Assembly (NCBI GenBank): GCA_904420075.1 | Contig: CAJFTX010000008.1 | Coordinates: 1 to 62,594 of the forward strand | Direction of reading: 5' to 3' | From: an uncultured Clostridia bacterium | Lineage (GTDB): Bacteria; Bacillota; Clostridia; Oscillospirales; Feifaniaceae | DNA length: 62,594 bases | Shown here: positions 42,061-49,556 of the stretch, piece by piece | Position numbering within the stretch: the stretch's first letter is position 1 | Layout: each line of letters opens with the position of its first letter | Translations under genes and position numbers: made by a program | The notes under the pieces: generated by a model | The model's input: only the letters and a program-made list of their open reading frames with translations | Databases searched by the model: none | Told to the model about the DNA's origin: nothing

Positions 42061-43071
42061 TCAGCTCCGGTAGAACTCCTCGACCGCCGCGAAGAAGGCG
42101 TCGATGTTCTCCCAGCGGGAGAGCGGCGGAATGTCGCACCCTGAGGAGATGACAAAGTTCTTATGCCCGCAGCAGGCCTTCATCACTCCGAGCGTCGCCG
42201 CCCGGATCGACTCGGGCGTCCCGTTTTTGAATTCGCCCGCCGGATCGATATTGCCCATCACGACGGTGTCCTCCGGGATGAGCTTCAGCATCTCCGCCAT
42301 ATCGATGGCGTTGCCGAAATGGTAGGCCGCCGCCCCTGTCGCCAGAATCGAGCCGATCGTCTGGATGGTGGTGTTGCCGCAGTTGTGGTAAATCACAAGA
42401 AAGCTCTCGTCCTGCACCGCGTCCACAATTTGCTTCACATACGGCCCCGAGAACTCCTCCGCGAGCGCCGGGGACAGAAGCCCCGCCAGCGGCTCGGCGA
42501 TCACAACGCCGCTTGCCCCGGCCTCCCTGTAGGCCTCGCAGTAGCGGATCAGAAACTCGGTCGCCTTGCGAAGCAGGATGTGCACCATGTCCGGCTCCTC
42601 GTAGCAGTAGATCATCGCCTCGGTCACGTCCATCAGCCGCCCTGCGAGCGAGAAGGGACCGATCACCCCGGCAAATACCGGCCTGTCTTCGATGCGCTCC
42701 GCCGCCTTACGGATCGCCTCAATATAGATCCCGGTGCGTCCCGCGCCGACCGGCGGCACCGGCAGCGCCTCCGCCTCCGCCTCGCTTGAGACGACGCTTC
42801 CGACCACCGTCGGCACCTCGCCGTCCTCCACGTGGATCTGCGAGCCGAAGCACTCCGCCTCCACCGACAGATCCATCATGCTGACCGAGGCGGCCGCATC
42901 CGTCCGGTCGGCCACCAGCTTCATCCCCTGCGCCTGGGTCTCGCTGTCCGAGATGAGCTCCCGCACGCTGATCCCCATCAGCTGGATCGAGGGGAAGGAG
43001 AGCACCGGCAGCGCCTTCTTCACCGGCGCGTCCCGCAGGTCGCAAAGCCACTTCTTCATATCGCGTTTCAT
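42061..43071 (-). CDS. UroD-type corrinoid methyltransferase (MtaA/CmuA-like)
   Basis: A 336-residue protein of the uroporphyrinogen-decarboxylase superfamily. It carries the zinc-site pattern of corrinoid methyltransferases: His229 and Cys231 in YHNCGN and Cys312 in SSGCDIP. Such enzymes move a methyl group between a corrinoid protein and a thiol or an organic methyl donor. Genuine haem-pathway UroD lacks this site. It overlaps the corrinoid-activator gene by 4 nt and is in one operon with a corrinoid protein, so the role is corrinoid methyl transfer. The methyl donor or acceptor is unknown. Confidence 0.9.
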   Translation of the reverse strand: MKRDMKKWLCDLRDAPVKKALPVLSFPSIQLMGISVRELISDSETQAQGMKLVADRTDAAASVSMMDLSVEAECFGSQIHVEDGEVPTVVGSVVSSEAEAEALPVPPVGAGRTGIYIEAIRKAAERIEDRPVFAGVIGPFSLAGRLMDVTEAMIYCYEEPDMVHILLRKATEFLIRYCEAYREAGASGVVIAEPLAGLLSPALAEEFSGPYVKQIVDAVQDESFLVIYHNCGNTTIQTIGSILATGAAAYHFGNAIDMAEMLKLIPEDTVVMGNIDPAGEFKNGTPESIRAATLGVMKACCGHKNFVISSGCDIPPLSRWENIDAFFAAVEEFYRS

Positions 43072-44603
43072 CCTCTGTCCGCCTCTCTTTCAAATAGCAT
43101 TCCCGCCGTGTAATACTCCAGAAAATCCGCGTCCCCGCTGAGCTCCACCGTCTCCGCCCCGTCCGCGAGCGCCTCGGTGCGCGCGAGGAGCTCCCGGTCG
43201 CAGAGCAGCTCCGCCGCTCCCGCGAGCGCCGCGTTGCCGAGCACCTCGGTCCGCGGCAGAAGCTCCCGCGGCAGAAGGCCGATCTCCGCCGCGTTGGCAA
43301 GGTCGAGATAGCTGCCAAAGCCCCCCGCCACCGCGAGCCGCGCCACCGCCTCCGGCGGGGTGCCGGTCCGGCGCAGCAGGGTCCGAATCCCGGCTGAGAC
43401 CGCGCTCTTCGCCAGCTGAATCATCCGCACGTCCCGCTGGGTGAGCGCGAGCCCCTCCGGCAGCGCAAAGCGCTCCGTCTCCGCCGCGAAGAGCCCACTC
43501 TCCTCGAGCGTCCCGCGCCGCAGAAGCTCCGCGACGAGGTCCACCGCTCCGCTGCCGCAGAGCCCCCGCGCGGGTCCCCCGCCGAGCACATGAAAGCGGA
43601 GAAGCCCCCCGTTTTCCGTCACCCGATCGATCGCCCCCGGCAGGCCGGGCATTCCGCAGGAGAGCCCCGCCCCCTCAAAGGCCGGTCCCGCCGCCGTCGA
43701 GCAGCAGAGGAGCCGCCCCTCCCGGAAGAGGGCCACCTCGCCGTTTGTCCCGATGTCCGCAAGCAGCGCCGTCTCTTCCCGGTCGCAGAGCCGGGCGGCG
43801 AGCAGCGCCGTCACGATGTCCGCCCCGACAAAGGCCGAGATGCAGCGCGGCAGATAGGCGGTTGCCCCCGGCGCCGACGGGAGCGAGAGCTCCCCCGCCC
43901 CCAGCGTCTCCCCGAACCGGCGCGACGCCTCGAAGGGGGCGCGGGAGAGACACTCCGGGTCGCTCCCCGTGAGCAGGTAGAGCATGCAGGTGTTGCCGGT
44001 GAGCACAAAGGCGTCGATCTCCTCCGCGCGGACCTTCGCCTTCGCCGCGAGCAGGTGCACAAGCGTCCCGATCGCACGGCGCGCCGTCTCCCGCAGCTCC
44101 ACACCGCCGCCCGCGAGCGCATAGGAGATGCGGCTGATCACATCCGCCCCGCGCGCGGCCTGCGGATTGCGCATCCCCGCGCGCGCAAGCTCGCCCGCGG
44201 GGCCGTAGAGCCGGGCGGCGAGAGTGGTCGTCCCGATGTCCACCGCGACGCCGTACCGCCGGAAGAGCGGCGCCTTCGGCCGCACCCGCGCCGCCGCCTC
44301 CAGCAGCACCGCAGCCTCCACCGCCGACGGGAGCTCCACCGCCGCCTCGCCGAGCACCCGGGTCCGGCAGGCGAGGCGAACCCCCGCCTCCAGCGCCTGT
44401 TCGCCGAGCGCGCGCCGCTCCGCCGCATCCGGCGGGGAGAGCGCGCCGCTTACGCGCACACGGCATTTACCGCAGCGCCCCGCGCCGCCACACGGCATCT
44501 CCGGCGGATGTCCGGCGTCCAGCAGCAGCTCGGAGAGCAGCGCGCCCTCCGCCGCCGGGAGGGAGAACGTCCGCCCGTCCTGTTTGACTTTCACACTTGT
44601 CAT
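43068..44603 (-). CDS. Reductive activator of corrinoid enzymes (ASKHA domain, DUF4445)
   Basis: A 511-residue protein. The N-terminal ferredoxin domain (1-90) has 2Fe-2S ligands Cys38, Cys44, Cys47 and Cys79. The remainder is an ASKHA-type ATPase with VAVDIGTTTLAARL, TGNTCMLYLL, LADIGTNGE, FEGAGLSCGM and AVAGGFGSYL. It matches RACE proteins, which reduce inactive Co(II) corrinoid back to Co(I) using ATP. The start is the third of several repeated ribosome-site/ATG units upstream; GAGGAG lies 5 bases before it. It sits between the DUF2284 gene and the methyltransferase gene. Confidence 0.9.
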   Translation of the reverse strand: MTSVKVKQDGRTFSLPAAEGALLSELLLDAGHPPEMPCGGAGRCGKCRVRVSGALSPPDAAERRALGEQALEAGVRLACRTRVLGEAAVELPSAVEAAVLLEAAARVRPKAPLFRRYGVAVDIGTTTLAARLYGPAGELARAGMRNPQAARGADVISRISYALAGGGVELRETARRAIGTLVHLLAAKAKVRAEEIDAFVLTGNTCMLYLLTGSDPECLSRAPFEASRRFGETLGAGELSLPSAPGATAYLPRCISAFVGADIVTALLAARLCDREETALLADIGTNGEVALFREGRLLCCSTAAGPAFEGAGLSCGMPGLPGAIDRVTENGGLLRFHVLGGGPARGLCGSGAVDLVAELLRRGTLEESGLFAAETERFALPEGLALTQRDVRMIQLAKSAVSAGIRTLLRRTGTPPEAVARLAVAGGFGSYLDLANAAEIGLLPRELLPRTEVLGNAALAGAAELLCDRELLARTEALADGAETVELSGDADFLEYYTAGMLFEREADRG

Positions 44604-44715
44604 ACCGGCTCCTCTATCTGTCATACGGCATCTCTGCCCTTCACGCGGCTCTCTCCGTTTGTCATACGCCGTCTCTGTCCCCCGCACGGTTTCTCTGTCC
44701 GCCGTGCGGCGCCCA
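44600..44715 (-). repeat. Degenerate 20-21-bp tandem repeats around the activator start
   Basis: About five imperfect copies of a 20-21-base unit run from just after the DUF2284 stop to the start of the activator gene. On the minus strand the best copies read CGTATGACAGATAGAGGAGC and variants, so each carries a purine-rich ribosome-like site and often an ATG. The repeats may have arisen by slippage and duplicate the translation start. Confidence 0.6.
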
Positions 44716-45276
44716 TCACACCGCGCCCTCACCCGGCGCGCGGTCGCTCCGGGAGAACAGCACCGCCCCAAAATAGGTGACGGTGTTCTCCCCGTTTATG
44801 TACCGCATGCCGGAGAGCTCCGCGAGCTGTGACACCGAGACGCCGTACGCCTCAAGCGAGGCGCAGGCCCGCTCCGGCGCCCGGCAGGGCTCGGGATAGG
44901 CGCACACTTCGCACACCCGGCAGCCGCCCGCGCCCAGATAGAGCGCGCCCGGCAGCGCAAGCCGCTCCCGCACCCGGCAGCAGAGCTCGTTCATCCGCCG
45001 TCCGGCCTCCAGCATCCCCTCGATGTCGAAGCTGTCCTCAAGCCGGCTTATCGTCTGGTAGACGAGCATCCAGCGGTAGCTTTGGGCCCGCGCGATGAGC
45101 GCGCCGATCTCCCCCACATGGGGCGGACACATCCAGCTCCTGCCGTACCGGCCGCAGGCGTTCTGCTCGCAGAGGGCGCGGAACTCCCGCGCGAAGGTCA
45201 CCTGTGAAACCGGCACGATCGCCGCCTTCTGCGCGCCGAGCGCGCGCACCGCATCGATCAGCTTCTGTCTCTCCAT
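44716..45276 (-). CDS. DUF2284 cysteine-rich protein
   Basis: A 186-residue protein of the DUF2284 type. It has cysteines arranged as in metal-binding proteins: CGRYGRSWMCPP, then CRVCEVCAYPEPCRAPERAC. These are suited to bind one or more iron-sulfur clusters. DUF2284 proteins are often encoded near corrinoid methyltransferases, and the function is not established. It could hand electrons to the activator or insert metal. It lies between the hairpin at 45295-45322 and the repeat region. Confidence 0.85.
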   Translation of the reverse strand: MERQKLIDAVRALGAQKAAIVPVSQVTFAREFRALCEQNACGRYGRSWMCPPHVGEIGALIARAQSYRWMLVYQTISRLEDSFDIEGMLEAGRRMNELCCRVRERLALPGALYLGAGGCRVCEVCAYPEPCRAPERACASLEAYGVSVSQLAELSGMRYINGENTVTYFGAVLFSRSDRAPGEGAV

Positions 45277-45294
45277 TGTTGTCCTCCGTCTTAT

Positions 45295-45322
45295 AAAATC
45301 CGGCGGGCGACAGCCCGCCGGA
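45295..45322 (-). terminator. Internal terminator after the corrinoid protein gene
   Basis: A perfect 10-base-pair stem (45299-45308 with 45313-45322) and a four-base loop are followed on the minus strand by TTTTAT. It would reduce transcription into the DUF2284, activator and methyltransferase genes, giving more corrinoid protein than enzyme. Confidence 0.85.
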
Positions 45323-45327
45323 CGCTC

Positions 45328-45963
45328 TCACGCGCTACAGAGCTCCACAGCGACCTCCGCGGCGCTCGCCGCATCCGCCGTGTACCGGTCGGCGCCGATC
45401 TGCTCGCAGAACGCCTCGGTCACCGGGGCCCCGCCGATCATGATCTTCACGCTGTCGCGGATGCCCGCGGCCTCCGCCGCCTTCACCACGTCGGCCATCA
45501 CGCCCATCGTCGTCGTCAAAAGCGCCGAGCAGGCGATGATCTGGCAGTGCTCGGCCTTCGCCACCTCGATATACTTCTCCGGGGGCACGTCGGTGCCGAG
45601 GTCGATCACCTCCAGCCCCTTCCCCTCCATCATCATCTTCACGAGATTCTTGCCGATGTCGTGCAGGTCGCCCTTGACGGTGCCGAGGCAGACCTTGCCG
45701 GCCGAGCCGACCCCCGCCTCCGCGAGCAGCGGCTTTAAGAGCTCCGCCCCCTGGTTCATCGCGCGGGCCGCCACCAGTACCTCCGGCACAAACACCTCGT
45801 TATTCTTAAATTTCACCCCGATGACGTTCATCCCCGAGAGCAGGCCCTCCTCCAGAATTTCCTTCGCGGAGATTCCCTCGTCGATCGCCTGCTGCACCAG
45901 CTCGCGGACCACCTTCGCCCGCCCTTTCTGCAAATTTTCCGAGATCTCACTTAAAATACTCAT
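45328..45963 (-). CDS. B12-binding corrinoid protein of a methyltransferase system
   Basis: A 211-residue corrinoid protein like MtaC or MtbC. The N-terminal helical cap (1-85) is followed by a Rossmann B12-binding domain. The cobalt-ligating motif is GDLHDIGKN with His101. Other cofactor-binding motifs are the SALLTTTM loop and the MIGGAPVT segment. The start at 45963 has AGAGGG 7 bases upstream; a TTG two codons earlier is less likely. It is the first gene of the operon, divergent to the AraC-type regulator, and carries the methyl group as methylcob(III)amide. Confidence 0.94.
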   Translation of the reverse strand: MSILSEISENLQKGRAKVVRELVQQAIDEGISAKEILEEGLLSGMNVIGVKFKNNEVFVPEVLVAARAMNQGAELLKPLLAEAGVGSAGKVCLGTVKGDLHDIGKNLVKMMMEGKGLEVIDLGTDVPPEKYIEVAKAEHCQIIACSALLTTTMGVMADVVKAAEAAGIRDSVKIMIGGAPVTEAFCEQIGADRYTADAASAAEVAVELCSA

Positions 45964-46009
45964 CTTCAAACCCTCTCTTCCGGCGCCTCAGCGTCCGTGT
46001 TCTACCCCT

Positions 46010-46052
46010 ATGATACTCCGTTTTTTGTCCATTTGCTTGTAAAATCCATCTG
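46010..46052 (-). promoter_or_regulatory. Putative activator-dependent promoter for the corrinoid operon
   Basis: On the minus strand a -10-like TATCAT (46010-46015) has no good -35. Two direct repeats CARATGGA (CAAATGGA at 46028-46035 and CAGATGGA at 46045-46052) lie 17 bases apart, and the near one occupies the -35 region. This is how an AraC-type activator site would look. Confidence 0.45.
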
Positions 46053-46080
46053 TTTTTTGTATTTTTTTGTGCAACTTTGC

Positions 46081-46110
46081 TTGACAAATCCCCGTTCTTT
46101 GGAGTATTTT
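46081..46110 (+). promoter_or_regulatory. Promoter for the PocR/AraC regulator gene
   Basis: TTGACA at 46081-46086 is followed after 18 bases by TATTTT at 46105-46110. The regulator starts 50 bases downstream. Confidence 0.65.
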
Positions 46111-46159
46111 TAAGGCGAGACAAAATAGTACAAAAACTGTCGAAAGAAAGGGTGCCCCT

Positions 46160-47455
46160 ATGACATCTGAGAGCGTATTTGACCGGAAGCTCGCCACCGA
46201 GTGCGCCGATGCTTTCGCCGTCTCGACCGGACTCGGCTGCGTGGTCTCCGACCGCCGGGGGGAGCTCGTCTACGAGGCGGGTTACGGCTGCAACTCCTGC
46301 CGGATGTGCCCGCTCGCGGGGCTGCCGAAAGAGAACTGCATCCAGGTTCATAACTACGGCATGGCCGAGGCGGAGCGGTTCGGCGGCAAGTATATCTACT
46401 ACTGTACAATGGGACTGACCTGCTTTGTCTCGCCCATCCTCGGGCGGGAGGGGAGCGAGGCGAAGCTCACCGTGGGGCCGTTTCTGATGTTCTCCTACGA
46501 CGACTATGTGAGCTGCGACCTGATCGGCCGGCTGCACCTCCCCGCCGCGCGGCTCCGCGATACCCTCGCCGAGCTCGAGCGGATTCCCTCCCTTGAGACC
46601 GAGCGGGTGGAGAAGCTCTCCAACCTGCTCTTCATGGCGGTCGGTTTTCTCAACAACGTCTCCGCCTCCAGCCGGATGCTCGAGACCCAGGCCTCGGACG
46701 CCATCCAGCGGCAGATCGGCTCCTATATCATGGAGCTCAAGGGCGAGGAGGCCCCTCCGCCCTATCCCTTCGGCACCGAGCAGGCGCTGCTCCAGGCCAT
46801 TCGCCAGAGCGACAAGGCGGCCGCCGGCCAGCTTTTAAATGAGCTGTTCGGCCACATCTTCTTCCGCACAGGGGGCGACCTCTCGCAGGCGAAGTCCCGC
46901 ATCTATGAACTGCTGGTGCTCATCTCCCGCTCCGCGGTCGAGGCGGGGGCCGACCCGGAGGAGACCCTCCGGCTGAGCCACCAGTACATCCAGGATCTCC
47001 CGAATCTCGAGGGGATCGACGATCTCTGTCTCTGGCTCACCGACGTGATGGAGCGGTTTATCGACCGGGTGTTCACCTTTATGGGCGCGAAGCACGCCAA
47101 CATCATCCACCGCTCCCTGCAATATATGCGCACCCACTACTCTGAGAAGATCACCCTGGACCAGATGGCGGCGATGTCCTACCTCTCCCCCTCCTATTTC
47201 AGCCGGATCTTCCGGCAGGAGACGGGCAGCACTTTCAGCCAGTATCTCTCGCAGATCCGCATCGACAAGAGCCGTGAGCTGCTGCTCCACCCGCACATCC
47301 GTCTCGCGGATGTCGCACTGCTCACCGGCTTTGAGGACCAGAGCTATTTCACAAAGGTGTTCCGCAAGCAGACCGGCGTCTCCCCGCTCAAATACCGCGA
47401 GGCGCAGCTGACCGGCGGCGGGGCTTGCCCTCCCGCGCGCGATGTGGTATCATAG
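46160..47455 (+). CDS. AraC-family activator with PocR sensory domain
   Basis: A 431-residue regulator. Residues about 8-170 form a PocR ligand-binding domain, with the cysteine motif CNSCRMCPLAGLPKENC, which may bind a metal or cluster. The middle is helical. Residues about 315-415 hold two AraC helix-turn-helix units, with ITLDQMAAMSYLSPSYFSRIF and VALLTGFEDQSYFTKVF each seen in part. PocR domains sense small molecules such as propanediol. It is divergent from the corrinoid operon and leads the DUF4430/ECF genes, so it should activate one or both when the methyl donor is present. Confidence 0.9.
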   Translation: MTSESVFDRKLATECADAFAVSTGLGCVVSDRRGELVYEAGYGCNSCRMCPLAGLPKENCIQVHNYGMAEAERFGGKYIYYCTMGLTCFVSPILGREGSEAKLTVGPFLMFSYDDYVSCDLIGRLHLPAARLRDTLAELERIPSLETERVEKLSNLLFMAVGFLNNVSASSRMLETQASDAIQRQIGSYIMELKGEEAPPPYPFGTEQALLQAIRQSDKAAAGQLLNELFGHIFFRTGGDLSQAKSRIYELLVLISRSAVEAGADPEETLRLSHQYIQDLPNLEGIDDLCLWLTDVMERFIDRVFTFMGAKHANIIHRSLQYMRTHYSEKITLDQMAAMSYLSPSYFSRIFRQETGSTFSQYLSQIRIDKSRELLLHPHIRLADVALLTGFEDQSYFTKVFRKQTGVSPLKYREAQLTGGGACPPARDVVS

Positions 47456-47486
47456 GACCCGCATTACAGAAAAAGGAGGCCTCCTT

Positions 47487-47879
47487 ATGGCTCAGAAGAA
47501 AAAGGTGCTCATCGCGGTATTCGCCGTCGCGTTCGCCGCAGTGCTGCTCACCGGCGTCTACCTGCTCCTCCGCCCCACCGGCGAGGCGGGCGCAAAAACA
47601 GTTACCCTCGCCGTCGTTCTGCCGGACGGCGAGCGGATGCACCAGGTGCACACCGACGCCGCCTATCTCGGCGAGGCGCTGAAAGCGGAGGGCCTCATCT
47701 CCGGCAGGGAGGGCAGCTACGGCCTCTTTGTCACCGAGGTCGACGGGGTCGCGGCGGACGAGAGCCTCCAGCAGTGGTGGTGCCTCACCAAGGACGGCGC
47801 GGAGGTCACCACCGGGATCGACTCCACCCCCATCGCCGATGGGGAGCGCTTCGAGCTCACCCTCACCACCGGGTACTAA
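47487..47879 (+). CDS. DUF4430 protein, membrane-anchored
   Basis: A 130-residue protein with a signal-anchor helix (about 6-27) and an outside DUF4430 domain (about 40-130). The typical WWCLTKDG and GIDSTPIADGERFELT segments are clear. DUF4430 resembles the C-terminal domain of transcobalamin and intrinsic factor, so corrinoid binding is plausible. It lies 31 bases after the AraC regulator, and the ECF S-component gene follows after 3 bases. Its ribosome site AAAGGAGG lies in a 14-base palindrome at 47473-47486. Confidence 0.82.
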   Translation: MAQKKKVLIAVFAVAFAAVLLTGVYLLLRPTGEAGAKTVTLAVVLPDGERMHQVHTDAAYLGEALKAEGLISGREGSYGLFVTEVDGVAADESLQQWWCLTKDGAEVTTGIDSTPIADGERFELTLTTGY

Positions 47880-47882
47880 CCC

Positions 47883-48368
47883 TTGAAGCTCAAGACGCTC
47901 GTCCTCTCGGCGCTGCTCGGCGCGATTCTGCACGCCGCCAAGTTTGCGATGTCCGGGCTTCCGAATATTGAGCCGGTGACGCTGCTGCTGCTCTGCTACG
48001 CGCTCGCCTTCGGCTTCCCCTGCGCGTTCTCCGCGGCCGCCGTCTTCATCCTGCTCGAGGGACTGCTCTACGGGTTCAATCTCTGGTGGGTCAGCTACTG
48101 CTACATCTGGCCGCTCTGGCTGGGGGTGGTCTTTCTGCTGCGGAAGAACCGCGCGGCCTCGGTCTGGGCCGCGGCCGCCGGCGGGTTCGGTCTGCTCTTC
48201 GGCGCGCTCTGCGCGCTGCCCTATTTCGCGGGCGGGCCCGCGATGGCCCTCTCCTACTGGGTATCGGGCATCCCGTTCGATCTTTTACACTGCGTCGGAA
48301 ATTTTGTGCTCACCCTGCTGCTCCTAAAGCCGCTGCTGCGGCTCTTCGAGCGGGTGAAGCGCTCATAA
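47883..48368 (+). CDS. ECF transporter S component, probable corrinoid uptake
   Basis: A 161-residue membrane protein with about five to six hydrophobic segments and the S-component pattern of a short N-terminal helix followed by GAILHAAKFAMSGLPNIEPVT, seen here in part. No ATPase or T subunit is nearby, so it would use a shared ECF module. Its pairing with DUF4430 and its place in a corrinoid island suggest cobalamin or cobinamide as substrate; this is inference. It starts with TTG at 47883, coupled to the stop of the preceding gene. Confidence 0.78.
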   Translation: MKLKTLVLSALLGAILHAAKFAMSGLPNIEPVTLLLLCYALAFGFPCAFSAAAVFILLEGLLYGFNLWWVSYCYIWPLWLGVVFLLRKNRAASVWAAAAGGFGLLFGALCALPYFAGGPAMALSYWVSGIPFDLLHCVGNFVLTLLLLKPLLRLFERVKRS

Positions 48369-48403
48369 AAAGGGCCCCGCGGAAGCTCCGCGGGGCCCTT
48401 TTT
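48367..48403. terminator. Bidirectional terminator at the end of the ECF unit
   Basis: A perfect 17-base-pair stem with a three-base loop (arms 48367-48383 and 48387-48403) has A runs on the left and T runs on the right. It serves both convergent genes. Confidence 0.93.
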
Positions 48404-48408
48404 ATGAT

Positions 48409-49464
48409 TTAGTAGATATAGCGGTACTGCTCGACGCACTTCGCAATTTCAAGGATGTTCTCCGGGCGCACGCCGTTCGGCACGCTGTTCGAGTCGGAGA
48501 TGATAAAGCCGCCGCCCGGCCCCAGAATATCCATCTTCTCCTTGACGCAGGCCGCGATCTCCTCCGGCGTCGCGGAGGTCATCGTGTGGTCGATATCCAC
48601 ATTGCCGACAAGGCAGAGCTTGTCGCCGTAATTCTCCTTGAGCACCCGCAGGTCCATCGCCCCCGGCTCGAGCGGGTGAATCCCGTTCATGCCGAGCTTT
48701 AAGAGCTCGTCGAGCGCGGGCAGCAGATTGCCGTCGCTGTGGAACAGCCAGGGCACCGTGATCTCGTCCGCCGCCTTCTTGAGATAGGGGAAGAAGAACT
48801 CTTTGAACGTGTCGTTCGAGAAGAGCGGCGCCGACTTGAACGCCATATCGTCAAAGGTCCAGAGGAAGTCGAAGCCGCACTCGATCAGATTCCTGATGTG
48901 TCTCGCCACCCACTCGGTGTGGAACTGCACCGCCTCCTTGACAAAGTCGGGCTCGTCAAACACCGCGTAGCTGAAGTTGTCCACGCCCATGCTGTTGAGC
49001 ACCGGCGAGATGCCGAGCCGGATCCGGCAGTAGAGCGCAAACTCGCCCTTGTACCGCCGCACAAACTCGCGCGCCTCCTTATAGATCCGCTCGTCGTCCA
49101 CGTCCGGCAGCTTCGCCTTTGCGAGCGCCTCCGGGCTTGTGAGCAGCGGCTCCTTGATATAGACGACGCCGTCCGGCGTCCTATCAACCGTGGCAAACAC
49201 CGGGGTCATCATCTGGAACCCGAGCGCGTCCAGCCCGAGCATCCGGGCCACCCGCGCGTCGGTGCACTGGTACGGCTCGAGGTAGGTCTCCTCCCCCGGC
49301 CGGAAGGTCGGGGACCAGTCGCCGTTTTTGTAGCTGTAGCCGTAGTCCACCGGCTCGCCGAGCAGCGCCTCGCGGATCTCCTTTGCGATATAGCCGAATA
49401 CAAACGGCACCTTGTCCGGCACCTCACAGCGCAGCGCCGTGAGCACTCGGGTCACACTGTCCAT
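48409..49464 (-). CDS. UroD-superfamily protein lacking the zinc cysteines
   Basis: A 351-residue UroD-fold protein. The zinc-site His is kept (His242 in FHSDGN), but Asp244 stands where the corrinoid methyltransferase upstream has Cys231, and the later Cys is replaced by Ser-Asp-Ser in ISDSNSVPNG (322-331). It therefore belongs to a different branch from the methyltransferase at 42061-43071. It could be the donor-specific partner that loads the corrinoid protein. It has no close neighbour on its strand and converges on the ECF genes. Whether it serves the corrinoid system is inference from position. Confidence 0.85.
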   Translation of the reverse strand: MDSVTRVLTALRCEVPDKVPFVFGYIAKEIREALLGEPVDYGYSYKNGDWSPTFRPGEETYLEPYQCTDARVARMLGLDALGFQMMTPVFATVDRTPDGVVYIKEPLLTSPEALAKAKLPDVDDERIYKEAREFVRRYKGEFALYCRIRLGISPVLNSMGVDNFSYAVFDEPDFVKEAVQFHTEWVARHIRNLIECGFDFLWTFDDMAFKSAPLFSNDTFKEFFFPYLKKAADEITVPWLFHSDGNLLPALDELLKLGMNGIHPLEPGAMDLRVLKENYGDKLCLVGNVDIDHTMTSATPEEIAACVKEKMDILGPGGGFIISDSNSVPNGVRPENILEIAKCVEQYRYIY

Positions 49465-49556
49465 CTCTCTGTCCTCCCGCTCTCAAACTTCTACGTCTAG
49501 GATAGCGCGCCCCCGCTCGAAAGTATAGCAAAAATATATGGCAAAATTTTGTGCCG

